Notes under the pieces: model-generated
The model's database searches: none
What the model was told of the DNA's origin: nothing
Seen by the model: the letters and a program-made list of their open reading frames with translations, nothing else
Program-made: the position numbers and the translations under genes
From: Caldilineaceae bacterium
GTDB lineage: Bacteria; Chloroflexota; Anaerolineae; Caldilineales; Caldilineaceae
DNA length: 64,000 bases
Direction: 5' to 3'
Assembly: GCA_019637685.1 (NCBI GenBank)
Contig: JAHBVF010000034.1
Span: 1 to 64,000, forward strand
Part shown: in pieces, positions 51,716 to 60,595 of the stretch
How positions within the stretch are numbered: the first letter of the stretch is position 1
Layout: each line of letters begins with the position of its first letter

Positions 51716-53041
51716 TTAGCCTCGCAGTTCCACCAGTGTCTGGCGGGCGGCCTCGCCCAGTCGTAGATTCGCGGTATCCATCGGCAAAAGGGATTCCGAC
51801 GCACGCGGTTCTGCGCCCAAAGTTTGTAGCAGACCCAGCGCACGGGTGCGGGTTTCGGCTGTCGTGGCCGGGTGTTGACAGGCCAAGTCAAGCAGTTGGA
51901 TAGCCGCTTCTGATTTTCCTTCTGTCGTGTACAATTCCCCAACACTCACCAGAATATCCAACACATCCGGTGGGGCCTGCACTTCTTCCTCTGCGGTCAG
52001 CGCCTGAACGAAATACTCCCGTGCATTTGTCAAACGCCCGCGCATCAGTTCCACCTGCGCCAGACCCATCAGTGCAACCGGTACATTGCGCAAGCGGCCA
52101 ATTTCCTGGGCTATGGCAAGAGAACGGCTGAAATAGCTCTGAGCCAGAGATGCTTCGCCGTACGGAATCTCCGTAATGCCCAATTCAGCTAACAGTTCAA
52201 CCTGAGCCGGACGGTCTCCCATTTCCTCCGCAATCGTGAGACCCAGATTCAAAGATTCCAGAGCCTCCTCATTCCTGCCTTGCCCGCGGGCTATTGCTCC
52301 TAAACTGATTAACCCATGTACTCGCCGACGGTGGTCAGTCTTTGCATACGATTCATCCAGAAGTTGTCGGGCTTCTTCATGTCGCCCCTGTCTGACCAAC
52401 ACTCTGGCTAACCCTCCTTGGGCAATCAGGTGAAATCTGTCTATCGGGCGGAAGGACGCAAGTACGCTACGCATAGATTTCTCGGCGTTTGCATAGTCTC
52501 CTATACGGTCAAAGAGCAGGGCAAGCAATACGAGAACGTAGGCCATTCCCTTCTCGTCCTGCAGACGCTGGAACTCTGCATGGGCCTCTCTATAGAATTC
52601 CTCCGCAGCCTCAAATTGGCTGGCGTAGTAGACGGAAAACCCAAGATTCGTCGTAGCCAAAGCGTACAACAGGCCAGTCTCCAAACTGTGTTGTCGATGT
52701 CTGAGTAGCAGATCGTGACTTCGCATCAACCGCTGAATCGACATCTCAGAGTTGCCTAAATGATTGTGAAACTTTCCGGTGACTTGGAGTATCTTTGCCA
52801 AAACCGTTTCGACAAGCCACTGATCCGTCCCAACTTCTACAGAAGTTGCTGGCAGTTCTTCATCCATGCAAGCGATCGCACGGTCTAACTGAGAGACGAT
52901 ATCTGGATTCCACCAGGTTTCCATCATCATTTCGATAAAGCCGGTAAGTTGTCCAAAGGCACGCCAATTGTGCTGTTGCAGAGCCGTCTGCCAAGCCAAT
53001 TGCACATTTTCCATCTCTGCCGCAGGAACGACGGCTTGCAC
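51716..53041 (-). CDS. TPR C-terminal part of an interrupted BTAD regulator
   Basis: This 441-codon frame is the downstream half of the BTAD/NB-ARC regulator that begins at 54958. It is in the same frame and is separated only by a TAA stop (53053-53051) and four codons. It encodes an alpha-solenoid of tetratricopeptide-like repeats (AEMENVQLAWQTALQQHNW, LGDYANAEKS-type, GLARVLVRQGRHEEARQLL, GLISLGAIARGQGRNEEALE). AEMENVQLAW is the usual junction in the intact family. The GTG at 53041 has no good ribosome binding site. Either the gene is a recent pseudogene, or the stop is read through or bypassed by reinitiation. Confidence 0.7.
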   Translation of the reverse strand: MQAVVPAAEMENVQLAWQTALQQHNWRAFGQLTGFIEMMMETWWNPDIVSQLDRAIACMDEELPATSVEVGTDQWLVETVLAKILQVTGKFHNHLGNSEMSIQRLMRSHDLLLRHRQHSLETGLLYALATTNLGFSVYYASQFEAAEEFYREAHAEFQRLQDEKGMAYVLVLLALLFDRIGDYANAEKSMRSVLASFRPIDRFHLIAQGGLARVLVRQGRHEEARQLLDESYAKTDHRRRVHGLISLGAIARGQGRNEEALESLNLGLTIAEEMGDRPAQVELLAELGITEIPYGEASLAQSYFSRSLAIAQEIGRLRNVPVALMGLAQVELMRGRLTNAREYFVQALTAEEEVQAPPDVLDILVSVGELYTTEGKSEAAIQLLDLACQHPATTAETRTRALGLLQTLGAEPRASESLLPMDTANLRLGEAARQTLVELRG

Positions 53042-53050
53042 AGCGGAGAA

Positions 53051-54958
53051 TTACGTTTCCAGAGGTGCTTGCGCCGCGTAGAAGAGACAGTGACGTTGCA
53101 GGACATCGGCCTCCTCTTCATCCTTCCCGCTGCGCAGCTTTTCCAGCGCGTACTGATGGGCGAGCGCGTGCATCCGATAGCGCCCGTCGCCTTCCAGCCC
53201 CAGCCAGGATTTGTCCAGCAGGGTGGAGAGATCGAGCAACGACGCGCCCGCCACGGCCTCTGCCCCTTCCCGGCTGAACCCATTGCGAAAGACCGACAAT
53301 TGGCGCAGCACAGAACGCTCCCGCTCCGTCAAGAGTCGCCACGAGTGGTCGAAGACCGCGTGGATGCTGCGGTGGCGCTCCGCCACATCCCTGGCCCCGG
53401 TGGAGAGAAAGACGAGACTCCTCTCGATTTCAGCGGGAATCTCCGCCACAGGCAACACCCGCACCCAGGCCCCGGCCATCTCCAGCGCCAGGGGCATTCC
53501 GTCCACCAGTTGGCAGATGCGAACAACCGACGGCAGGCTTGTCGCGTCCAGGATAAAAGTGGGCTGTGTGCGCTGGGCACAAATTTCAAAGAGACGCAGC
53601 GCGCTGTACTCGCTTTGCTTGGCATTTTCCAGGCTGGTATCAGTGGGATAGGTAAGGTTGCCGAGTGCCAGCAGCCATTCATCCCGCAGGTTCAGCCGCT
53701 CCCGACTGGTGACGATAAGTTTGACCTGTGGACAGGCGCGCAGAAGCTCGGCAAGCATCCCGGCAGCAGGCAGCACATCTTCAAAATTGTCCAGAATCAG
53801 CAGAATTTGCTTGCGGCGCAGATGTGTGGACAGTTGCCGGCGAGGAGGCGTACCGCCGCCACTGGGCATTTGCAGGGCAGTGAGAATGGCGCTCGGCATC
53901 TGCTCCGGCAGCTCCATCCCGGCCAATGGCACAAACCAGACGCCATCGGAGAAATTGGCTGCTTCTGCCCGGCCCGCCTGCAGCGCCAGCGTGGATTTTC
54001 CCATCCCACCCGGCCCCACAATCGTCAGCAGCCGTGCAGATGGGTCGGCCAGCCGTTGGGCAATCTGGGCAAGCTCCATCTGGCGACCCACAAAAGCGGT
54101 GGAGACAGGCGGTAGATTGCCCACAGGCGTCGATACAATTGCGGGCGGTTCGCTTTCGTTGGCCGGTGTGGGGGGGATTCCCTGGCTGGGCAGCGGAAAA
54201 CGCCGGTTGCGAATCTGCGCGTAGAGTTGTTGCGTCTCTTCGTCCGGCTCCACACCCATTTCCTCCTGCAGGGCTTGGACGCAACGGTGGAACTGGCGGA
54301 TGGCGGCTTCGTACTGTCCAGTCCAGGCGTAGAGTTTCATCAATGCCCGACAAGCAGGCTCGTGAAGTGGATCGAGCGCGGCCCAACGCCGGGCATGCGC
54401 GATGGCATCCTCATAACACTGGCGGGCAATTCCCTGTTCTACCAGCGTATCCAGCCCTGCGGCCAGATCCCGGCGCAACCCCTCGGCCTGGAAGAACTGC
54501 CAGTCGTCAAACTGGGGGCTGTCGTCCAGCGAAAAGCCCTGTAGAAAATCACCCCGGTAAAGTTCCAGCGCCATTTCCAACGACTCCGCGCAGGCGGCGC
54601 AGAATTCATCTGCCGGGTGAAAATGGCCGCGCCATTTGTCCAGATGCTGTCGAAATTCTGCTGCATCCACCAACACTTGCCCCGCGCCCGCCAGGGCAAT
54701 CTGATCCCCGTCGGTCGCCAGCCACGCTTCACCCACATTCTTGCGTAACGACCAGAGCAGATAGCGCAGGTTGGCTCGCGCCCGCTGCTGGTCGCTCTCC
54801 GGCCAGAAGAGCGTGGCCAGCGTGTCCCGGCTCTGGGGTGTCTGCTCCACAGCCAGATAGGCCAGCAGGGCAACGGCCTTGCGCTCGCGCAGAATCTTCT
54901 CTTCCCCATCCACCAATAGCTGGGGCGATCCCAACAGAAAGAGTCGCAATTCCGACAC
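53051..54958 (-). CDS. BTAD/SARP-type regulator with NB-ARC ATPase (N-terminal part)
   Basis: Signal-transduction ATPase of the SARP/AfsR type. A winged-helix region (LRLFLLGSPQLLVDGEEKIL, KAVALLAYLAVEQTPQSRD) leads the chain. A BTAD helical domain follows (about 95-240: YRGDFLQGFSLDDSPQFDDW). Then comes an NB-ARC NTPase with Walker A IVGPGGMGKSTLAL and Walker B ILLILDNFED, plus LIVTSRERL and GMPLALEMAGAW. GTG 54958 gives the family-typical start SELRLFLLG and has GGAAAGGAAG upstream. The frame ends at a TAA after AAQAPLET, just before the sensor repeats, so the ATPase is cut from its TPR domain. The C-terminal half continues in frame. Confidence 0.8.
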   Translation of the reverse strand: MSELRLFLLGSPQLLVDGEEKILRERKAVALLAYLAVEQTPQSRDTLATLFWPESDQQRARANLRYLLWSLRKNVGEAWLATDGDQIALAGAGQVLVDAAEFRQHLDKWRGHFHPADEFCAACAESLEMALELYRGDFLQGFSLDDSPQFDDWQFFQAEGLRRDLAAGLDTLVEQGIARQCYEDAIAHARRWAALDPLHEPACRALMKLYAWTGQYEAAIRQFHRCVQALQEEMGVEPDEETQQLYAQIRNRRFPLPSQGIPPTPANESEPPAIVSTPVGNLPPVSTAFVGRQMELAQIAQRLADPSARLLTIVGPGGMGKSTLALQAGRAEAANFSDGVWFVPLAGMELPEQMPSAILTALQMPSGGGTPPRRQLSTHLRRKQILLILDNFEDVLPAAGMLAELLRACPQVKLIVTSRERLNLRDEWLLALGNLTYPTDTSLENAKQSEYSALRLFEICAQRTQPTFILDATSLPSVVRICQLVDGMPLALEMAGAWVRVLPVAEIPAEIERSLVFLSTGARDVAERHRSIHAVFDHSWRLLTERERSVLRQLSVFRNGFSREGAEAVAGASLLDLSTLLDKSWLGLEGDGRYRMHALAHQYALEKLRSGKDEEEADVLQRHCLFYAAQAPLET

Positions 54959-55050
54959 CGATAAGCTTCCTTTCCTCTTTACTGCTTCATTGCGTCCATT
55001 ATCCCACATCGCACGTGTAAATTCAACGCGTCAATAAACCCCGCCCCAAT

Positions 55051-55093
55051 CGCGTTTGTCAGCGCGTTTGTTAACCCAATTTTCAACAAACGC
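55051..55093. promoter_or_regulatory. Candidate operator: repeated CGCGTTTGT
   Basis: CGCGTTTGT occurs at 55051-55059 and 55063-55071 (12-base period), with an inverted ACAAACGC at 55086-55093 and further CGCGTT matches nearby (CGCGTTG about 55103, AACGCGT about 55124). They lie between the divergent BTAD regulator and LVIVD genes. SARP-type proteins bind short direct repeats about one helical turn apart, so this is a reasonable target. Confidence 0.4.
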
Positions 55094-55190
55094 AGCCCCA
55101 GCCGCGTTGCCAGCCGTAGCGCTAACGCGTCCTGCCTATTCTGGAATCAGACCGACCCACCCAGATTCCCATACGAAAGGCAGAACGACA

Positions 55191-57020
55191 ATGAAAATCC
55201 TACGCAAATGGTTTGTGCTGACGGCGATACTGCTGGCGCTGACCGCAACACAGACGATTGCCAGCCAAAACCTGAACCCGCAATTGACTCTGCTGGGACA
55301 TACGGGCGGCCCCAGCCTGGCCGTTGCGGTGCAGGACACATTCGCCTATCTGGCTCTGGGCCACGAACTGGCAGTCATTGACATTGCCAATCCCCGCAAC
55401 CCGCAGCGGGTAGGCTCTGCGCTCCTGCCCGCCTACGACGTGGCAGTGCAGGGCGATTTCGCCTTTGTGGTTTCCCAGAGCGGCCTGCGGGTTGTTGGCA
55501 TCGCCGACCCCCACAATCCGCAGATCGTCGGCCAGATGCCCGTTCGTTTCACCGCTCTCGCGGTGGCCGTTGGGGGCGATCGGGCTTACATTGCCAACGA
55601 AAAGGGCGGTCTGCTGATTGTGGACATTGCCAACCCCCGCTCGCCCCGGCAGATCGGCGCGGCCGACGCCATCGGCACGGCCTGGGATGTAGCGATCAGC
55701 GGCCACTACGCGCTGGTGGCGGGCAGCTACGACGGACTGACGATTGTGGATGTGGCGAACCCCCGCCAGCCGCAGGTGGTGGCAAAAGTCGCCTCGCCCC
55801 TACGCGATGCCGCGGTGGCTGTGGTTGGAAATCTGGTTTTTGTCGCCAGTGACAGCAACGGTCTGCGCATTCTGGACATCTCCCAGCCGACACAGCCCGT
55901 AGAGATTGCCCAATTAACCGGACCGGGCTGCGCCTGTGGCCTGGCCATCGCGGGCAATCGGGTATTTGTCAGTGCGGAGGGTGCGGGCGTCTGGGTGGTC
56001 GATGTCTCCCAGCCCAACGCGCCGCAGTTCATCGGCAGCCATCCTATGCCGGGAATGGCGATGGGTCTGGCCGTGGCGGATTCTGCCCTCTATCTGACCG
56101 ACGGCGAGGGCGGCCTGCGCATCCTGGACATCGCCCAACCGTCGCAGATGGAGGAAATCGGCTACTACAATTCCGCGGGTTCGGTCTGGGATGTGACTGC
56201 CAGCGGCGACTACGCCTATCTCTCCGCCAAGTGGAGCGGTGATTTTCAGATTGTGGATATTTCTGACCCGGCCCAGCCGGTGGCCCTCGGCTCACTCACT
56301 GTTCCGGGACAGGTCTGGCAGGTTGTGGTGGATGGCTCTCTGGTCTATCTGGCCGACTGGAACGGGCGGTTGCATATTGTGGATGTGATCGACCCGATTT
56401 CGCCCCGGCCTCTGGGCACGCTCACCTTTCCTGGGGAGGGCTACGGCGTCGCGGTTCGGGACGGAATCGCTTTTATCGCCGCGGGCAAAGGCGGTTTCCT
56501 GCTGGCAGATGTGAGTGATCCTCACCAGCCCAAACCCCTGGCCCAGTATGCGATTGACGGGGAAGTTCACGGTGTGGCGGTGGTGGGGAATGTGGCGTAT
56601 GTGGCCGCTGGCAAAGCGGGGCTGCATCTGGTGGACATCAGCAACCCCCGTTCGCTCCAGGCGTTGGGCAGTGTCAATACACCCGGCTCTGCCTGGCGTG
56701 TGTCTGTGGGAAATGGGCTGGCAGCCGTAGCCGATTGGGAAGGCGGGCTGCGCGTTGTGGATATCTCAAATCCCAATGCGCCGCGGGAGGTGGGGGCTTT
56801 TGATACAACGGGGACCAGTCGGGATGTGGCACTGAACAGTGGGTTGGCCGTGCTGGCCGATGGGACAAACGGCGTGCGGCTTCTCGACCTTTCCAACCCG
56901 ACTGCACCGACAGAAATAGGCAGTTTTGACAGCCCGGACGCGGCCTACAGCATCGACGTAACAGCGGATCACATTTATATTGCAGACCGACTGGGGGGAT
57001 TGTTCATTCTAGGCAGATAA
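55191..57020 (+). CDS. Secreted LVIVD-repeat beta-propeller protein
   Basis: A 609-residue exported protein. It has a signal peptide (residues 1-25, KILRKWFVLTAILLALTATQ). About a dozen repeats of roughly 42 residues follow, each with a pattern like GLTIVDVANPRQPQVVAKV, ILDIAQPSQMEEIGYY or LRVVDISNPNAPREVGAF, the LVIVD family predicted to form beta-propellers. No catalytic motif or anchoring signal is seen, so it is probably a surface-binding or adhesion protein. ATG 55191 follows AAAGG. It is divergent from the BTAD regulator, which makes it the first candidate for regulation by it. Confidence 0.87.
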   Translation: MKILRKWFVLTAILLALTATQTIASQNLNPQLTLLGHTGGPSLAVAVQDTFAYLALGHELAVIDIANPRNPQRVGSALLPAYDVAVQGDFAFVVSQSGLRVVGIADPHNPQIVGQMPVRFTALAVAVGGDRAYIANEKGGLLIVDIANPRSPRQIGAADAIGTAWDVAISGHYALVAGSYDGLTIVDVANPRQPQVVAKVASPLRDAAVAVVGNLVFVASDSNGLRILDISQPTQPVEIAQLTGPGCACGLAIAGNRVFVSAEGAGVWVVDVSQPNAPQFIGSHPMPGMAMGLAVADSALYLTDGEGGLRILDIAQPSQMEEIGYYNSAGSVWDVTASGDYAYLSAKWSGDFQIVDISDPAQPVALGSLTVPGQVWQVVVDGSLVYLADWNGRLHIVDVIDPISPRPLGTLTFPGEGYGVAVRDGIAFIAAGKGGFLLADVSDPHQPKPLAQYAIDGEVHGVAVVGNVAYVAAGKAGLHLVDISNPRSLQALGSVNTPGSAWRVSVGNGLAAVADWEGGLRVVDISNPNAPREVGAFDTTGTSRDVALNSGLAVLADGTNGVRLLDLSNPTAPTEIGSFDSPDAAYSIDVTADHIYIADRLGGLFILGR

Positions 57021-57064
57021 GGCTTTTCCAACAAATGAATTCCCCAAATTGATTTGGAAAAGCC
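57021..57064 (+). terminator. Hairpin after the LVIVD gene
   Basis: A perfect 11-bp inverted repeat, GGCTTTTCCAA (57021-57031) with TTGGAAAAGCC (57054-57064), begins directly after the stop codon. The loop is long (22 bases) and there is no clear T tract, so termination is plausible rather than certain. Confidence 0.5.
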
Positions 57065-57135
57065 CAAGCCGTTCAGGGAAATTGTCGCCGGATCGGGGAT
57101 TTGTTTTCTTTGAACGGCCTAATTCGTGGAGCAAC

Positions 57136-57169
57136 AGACGTGCCAGGTTTTCTGAAACCTGGCACGTCT
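57136..57169. repeat. Palindrome AGACGTGCCAGGTTT
   Basis: A 15-bp perfect stem (57136-57150 with 57155-57169), related to the palindrome at 26503-26538. It sits between two convergent genes, where it could end both transcripts. Confidence 0.7.
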
Positions 57170-57180
57170 CTCTCGCAGGC

Positions 57181-57579
57181 CTATTTCCCCGTCACTTCCA
57201 CCCGCACACCTTCGGTCGCCGACGCGTCGATGAAGAAAGCTCGCTTGCCTTGCGTCCCCTGATGGGGTTTGGTCTGGGCCAGAGGCAGGCCGCGAGTCGG
57301 CGCTTCGGCCATCGCGTCGTCCACATTCTCGGCTTTGAAGCAGATGTGGTGCAGGTGGATGCCCCGCTCCGCGATTGCCGCGTGCAGGGGGCTTTCCGGC
57401 GTCAGGGGTTGCACCAACTGCACGTGGGTATTGCCCGCGTCCAGATGGGTCAGGCGAGTGGTGCCGTTGTTGACCACTTCGCTGTAGAGCAGCGTCAGCC
57501 CCAGTTTGTCCCGAAAGGTTTTCAGTGCCTCGTCCGTGTCCGGCACGACGATTGCCACGTGATCGAGTCCAGTGAACAT
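57181..57579 (-). CDS. mce: Methylmalonyl-CoA epimerase (VOC family)
   Basis: A 132-residue glyoxalase-fold protein. The metal-ligand pattern of methylmalonyl-CoA epimerase is present: H in LDHVAIVVPD, Q in HVQLVQPL, H in LHHICFKAENV and E in VRVEVTGK. SPLHAAIAERG and KRAFFIDA are also characteristic. It would interconvert the R and S forms of methylmalonyl-CoA in propionate metabolism. ATG 57579 follows CAGGAG at nine bases. Methylmalonyl-CoA mutase and propionyl-CoA carboxylase are not in the window. The neighbouring sugar-acid genes could mean another VOC function, but the motifs favour epimerase. Confidence 0.82.
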   Translation of the reverse strand: MFTGLDHVAIVVPDTDEALKTFRDKLGLTLLYSEVVNNGTTRLTHLDAGNTHVQLVQPLTPESPLHAAIAERGIHLHHICFKAENVDDAMAEAPTRGLPLAQTKPHQGTQGKRAFFIDASATEGVRVEVTGK

Positions 57580-57640
57580 TGGTAGTGCTCCTGTTTTGCG
57601 CGTAGATTCGGTTGTATCTGTCAATTTTTGGGCTGAAAAG

Positions 57641-57691
57641 GTGAGGCGCAAAACGTGAAATTGTCGCTCGATCTCCCGTTTTACGCCTCAC
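57641..57691. repeat. Palindrome GTGAGGCGCAAAACG
   Basis: A 15-bp stem with one G-T pair (57641-57655 with 57677-57691) between mce and the aldolase gene. It shares its start with the palindrome region at about 41986-42010. Confidence 0.6.
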
Positions 57692-57706
57692 TTTTCAATT
57701 GGCGAA

Positions 57707-58489
57707 TTAATTTCCCGTTGCGATTTTGCGCATCGCGGCCGCGCCCTGCACCACCGCGGCCCGGTAGAGCGCGTGATCGGCGCTATACGAAATCATATTG
57801 TAGCCTATCCCCATCCACTGCTGTGCCTGCTCTGAATTGCCCGGCTGAATACCCGCGGCCAGCCCGTGCTTGCGGGTGGTATCGACCACCAGTTTCAGGG
57901 CATCCAGAAAGCGCTGGCTGTCGAATTGGCCGGGAATCCCCATGGAATTGGTCAGGTCGAAGTGGCCCACCCACAGGCAGTCCACGCCGGGGGTGCTGGC
58001 GATGGCTTCCAGATTTCCCAGTCCCTCTTCGCTCTCGATCTGGCAGATGATTGTGGTGTTGCGGTTGGACTCGGCCAGGAAGTCCGCGGGGCTGACCGTC
58101 TGGTAGCCGGTGAGCGCGCCGCCCAGGGCCACGCCCCGTTCCCCCAGCGGCGCATATTTGACACAATCGACAATCTCTTTGGCCTGTGCCCCGGTTTTTA
58201 CATTGGGAACCATCACCCCCAGTGCGCCCGCGTCCAGAGAGCGGGCAATGAAGTGGTATTGGGTCATGGGCACACGCACAAAGGGCGCAATCTCCGTGGC
58301 CTGGAACCAGGCCACCAGCCGGGCCACATCCTGGCTGGTGAAGGGCGAATGCTCCATATCGATCAGCACAAAGTCCAGGTCAGCGGTCGCCAACATCTGG
58401 GCCAGGCCGTGGGTGGCAAACTCCATCAACATATGGCCGACGGCGACATTGCCGGCGGCGAGCACATTTTTTGCACGATTGGGTTTCAT
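57707..58489 (-). CDS. HpcH/HpaI-type class II aldolase
   Basis: A 260-residue metal-dependent aldolase/citrate-lyase-fold protein that should cleave 2-keto-3-deoxy or 4-hydroxy-2-oxo acids to pyruvate and an aldehyde. LIDMEHSPFTSQDVARLV, FVRVPM, GALGVMVPNVKTGAQAKEIV, CQIESEEGLGNLEAI (metal-binding Glu) and LWVGHFDLTNSMGIPG follow family order. ATG 58489 follows AAAGGA; a longer frame to 58576 runs into a palindromic element. It is co-oriented with a 2-hydroxyacid dehydrogenase and a PhyH-type enzyme, suggesting one catabolic route. Confidence 0.88.
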   Translation of the reverse strand: MKPNRAKNVLAAGNVAVGHMLMEFATHGLAQMLATADLDFVLIDMEHSPFTSQDVARLVAWFQATEIAPFVRVPMTQYHFIARSLDAGALGVMVPNVKTGAQAKEIVDCVKYAPLGERGVALGGALTGYQTVSPADFLAESNRNTTIICQIESEEGLGNLEAIASTPGVDCLWVGHFDLTNSMGIPGQFDSQRFLDALKLVVDTTRKHGLAAGIQPGNSEQAQQWMGIGYNMISYSADHALYRAAVVQGAAAMRKIATGN

Positions 58490-58529
58490 TGGGAGTGTCC
58501 TTTGGGTGGAATGATGAGATATAAGACCA

Positions 58530-58660
58530 GCGCCGGTTGAGTAGGTGGGGGCAGTTTCTCGCCGTATCGAAACCAAAGCGGGTAGACGAAGAATCGACTT
58601 ATCACCGTTCGCGCTAGTTTCGATACGCCCTCCGCAGACTTCGGGCTACTCAACCGGCGC
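58530..58660. repeat. MITE-like nested palindrome
   Basis: A 131-base element whose 15-bp ends (GCGCCGGTTGAGTAG at 58530-58544 and its complement at 58646-58660) are perfect inverted repeats. An inner 11-bp pair, CGTATCGAAAC (58563-58573) with GTTTCGATACG (58617-58627), is also perfect. There is no reading frame. It separates the aldolase from the dehydrogenase gene and may break the operon. Confidence 0.7.
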
Positions 58661-58703
58661 TCATTAGCCCGGCCAGGGTTGTACTGGCTTGAGTCGTGGT
58701 GTA

Positions 58704-59768
58704 CTATCCACCACCTGTCAGCGCAGTCCAACGCTCGCGTAGCGCGGCCAACTTCGCCTGAAAACCGGGCTGTTCCCACACGTCCCGGTTGACCGGCCAG
58801 CGGGGAACGTTGCCTTGCAGCACGGCCAGCACATTTTCGCAGGCCAACTCGCCGTTGAGTTGGTAGAGTTCGTCGGTCCAGGCCAGGGCGTGGGGCGAGA
58901 GGATGACATTTTCCATCTGGACCAGCGGATGGCTGATGTCCAGCGGCTCCTCCTCAAAGACATCCAGCCCCGCGCCCGCGATCTGCCCTGCCTGCAATGC
59001 CGCGGTCAGGTCGGCCTGATTCACAATCGGGCCGCGGGCAGTGTTGATGAGATAGGCGGTGGGCTTCATCAGCGCCAGCCGCTTGGCGTTGACAATCCCG
59101 CGGGTTTCCGGCGTCAGCGGGCAGTTGACCGTCACGAAGTCCGACTCGCGGAAGACCGTCTCCAGTTCCACCAGTTCCACATTCAGTTCCGCGGCCCGCG
59201 CCGGGCTGGTGTAGGGGTCATAGGCGATACGACGCCCCAAATCGAAAGGAGCCAGCAGCCGGAACATATCGCCGCCGATATTGCCCACACCGATAGAGCC
59301 GAGGGTTTTGCCCGTCAGCCCCAGGCCAAAAGTCTGTGCTTTCAGGTCCCAGCGGCCTGTGCGCACAATGCGATCTTTGGCGGGCAATTTCTTTGCCAAT
59401 GCCAGCAGAAGGGTGAGGATTGCCTCGGCCACGGGACGGCGCACCGCGTCTACGGTTATCGCCAACAGCACGTCGTTGGCGGTGGCCGCGGCCGTGTCGA
59501 TACGGTCGTAGCCCACGCCCCAGCGCGCGATGACGGCCAGCCGGTCGCTGCCGGTGAAGGAGTCCGCGCCAAAGTGGGAAGCCAGGACAATCACCCCGTC
59601 GCAGTCGGCAATGGCCCCGGGCGAGACAGCCCCATTCGGCGGCGAGTCGTAGTAGGCCCAGGTGACGTGGGGCAATGGGTCGAGGATGCGCGCCAGCACA
59701 GGCTCCAGCGCGCCGGGCACATCCGTGCGAAAGTCGGACGAAACGCCGATGTGGAAAGGTGTAGCCAT
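58704..59768 (-). CDS. D-isomer-specific 2-hydroxyacid dehydrogenase
   Basis: A 354-residue NAD(P)-dependent reductase/dehydrogenase of the phosphoglycerate dehydrogenase type. The Rossmann motif is LGSIGVGNIGGDMFRLL. The catalytic arginine lies in NTARGPIVNQADL, the glutamate in GLDVFEEEPLDIS and the histidine in LSPHALAWTDE. The N-terminal substrate domain is about 100 residues. ATG 59768 follows GGGAGG. It lies 10 bases downstream of the PhyH-type gene and so shares its transcript. The substrate is unknown; linkage to an aldolase suggests a sugar-derived hydroxyacid. Confidence 0.92.
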   Translation of the reverse strand: MATPFHIGVSSDFRTDVPGALEPVLARILDPLPHVTWAYYDSPPNGAVSPGAIADCDGVIVLASHFGADSFTGSDRLAVIARWGVGYDRIDTAAATANDVLLAITVDAVRRPVAEAILTLLLALAKKLPAKDRIVRTGRWDLKAQTFGLGLTGKTLGSIGVGNIGGDMFRLLAPFDLGRRIAYDPYTSPARAAELNVELVELETVFRESDFVTVNCPLTPETRGIVNAKRLALMKPTAYLINTARGPIVNQADLTAALQAGQIAGAGLDVFEEEPLDISHPLVQMENVILSPHALAWTDELYQLNGELACENVLAVLQGNVPRWPVNRDVWEQPGFQAKLAALRERWTALTGGG

Positions 59769-59778
59769 AATTCCTCCC

Positions 59779-60573
59779 TTATTTTTTGCGCCAGATGAGT
59801 GGATTTTCGTCTTCGTTGTTCAGGGTATCGCCAACAGTCAGCGTCTCGAAATATGCCTTCGTCAGAATGTTGCGCTGGCCGTTGAAGGTGGAGCCGTCGG
59901 GCATATAGGCACAGGTCATGGCCCGGCGGGCGCGGGGTGTCAGATTCACCCCGGCGGCGTGGGCCACCAGTCCGTTGTGAAAGACGACTCCACCCGCTGC
60001 GACCGGAGCGGCCACCGCGGTCAGTTGCCGCCATTCGGGGTACATTTTGAAAATACCGCCCAGGTTTTCGTTGATGGGGGTAGCCTCGAAAGTGGCTTTT
60101 TTGTGGGTTCCGGGCAGATACCAGAGACAGCCATTTTCGATGGTGGCGTCGTCCAGGGCCACCCAAATGGAGATGGCGTCTTTGGAGTAGAAGGACCAGA
60201 AGGGGTTGTCCAGATGGAAGCCGGTGGGGTTGCCATAGGGCGGCTTGTAGAGGGCCTGGTCGTGCCAGATGCGGATGCCGTCCACCCCGGCCAGTGTGCC
60301 CGCCACTTCGCCCAGGCGCGGATCGTACATCAGCTCGTGCATCACTGGATGGGTCGTGGCCAGGCGCAGACATTGGGTAAAGACCTGGGCGTAGAAGGTG
60401 TCCGGGTCCTTCTGGTTCGTCAGGGTTTTGGTAGAGGCCAGTCGCTGCTCCACAGCTTCGTCTGTGGCCTGCTGCCAGACAGCCAGTTCGTCTGCATCCA
60501 AAAAGTCGTCGATAACCAAAAAGCCGTGCGTTCGGTACTGTTCGATCTGCCCTGCGGATAATTCAGTTTTCAC
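59779..60573 (-). CDS. Phytanoyl-CoA dioxygenase (PhyH) family oxygenase
   Basis: A 264-residue Fe(II)/2-oxoglutarate-dependent oxygenase. The iron triad is visible as H-x-D in GFHLDNPFWSF and the distal H in NGLVAHAAGVNL. The 2-oxoglutarate arginine is in TPRARRAMTCAY. The N-terminus (LSAGQIEQYRTHGFLVIDDFL) is typical. I place the start at GTG 60573 behind AAAGGGAAG; the longer frame to 60621 would run into the upstream gene. It is followed after 10 bases by the dehydrogenase. Substrate unknown; members hydroxylate lipids or small metabolites. Confidence 0.87.
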   Translation of the reverse strand: MKTELSAGQIEQYRTHGFLVIDDFLDADELAVWQQATDEAVEQRLASTKTLTNQKDPDTFYAQVFTQCLRLATTHPVMHELMYDPRLGEVAGTLAGVDGIRIWHDQALYKPPYGNPTGFHLDNPFWSFYSKDAISIWVALDDATIENGCLWYLPGTHKKATFEATPINENLGGIFKMYPEWRQLTAVAAPVAAGGVVFHNGLVAHAAGVNLTPRARRAMTCAYMPDGSTFNGQRNILTKAYFETLTVGDTLNNEDENPLIWRKK

Positions 60574-60595
60574 ATTCTTCCCTTTCGGATAATAG

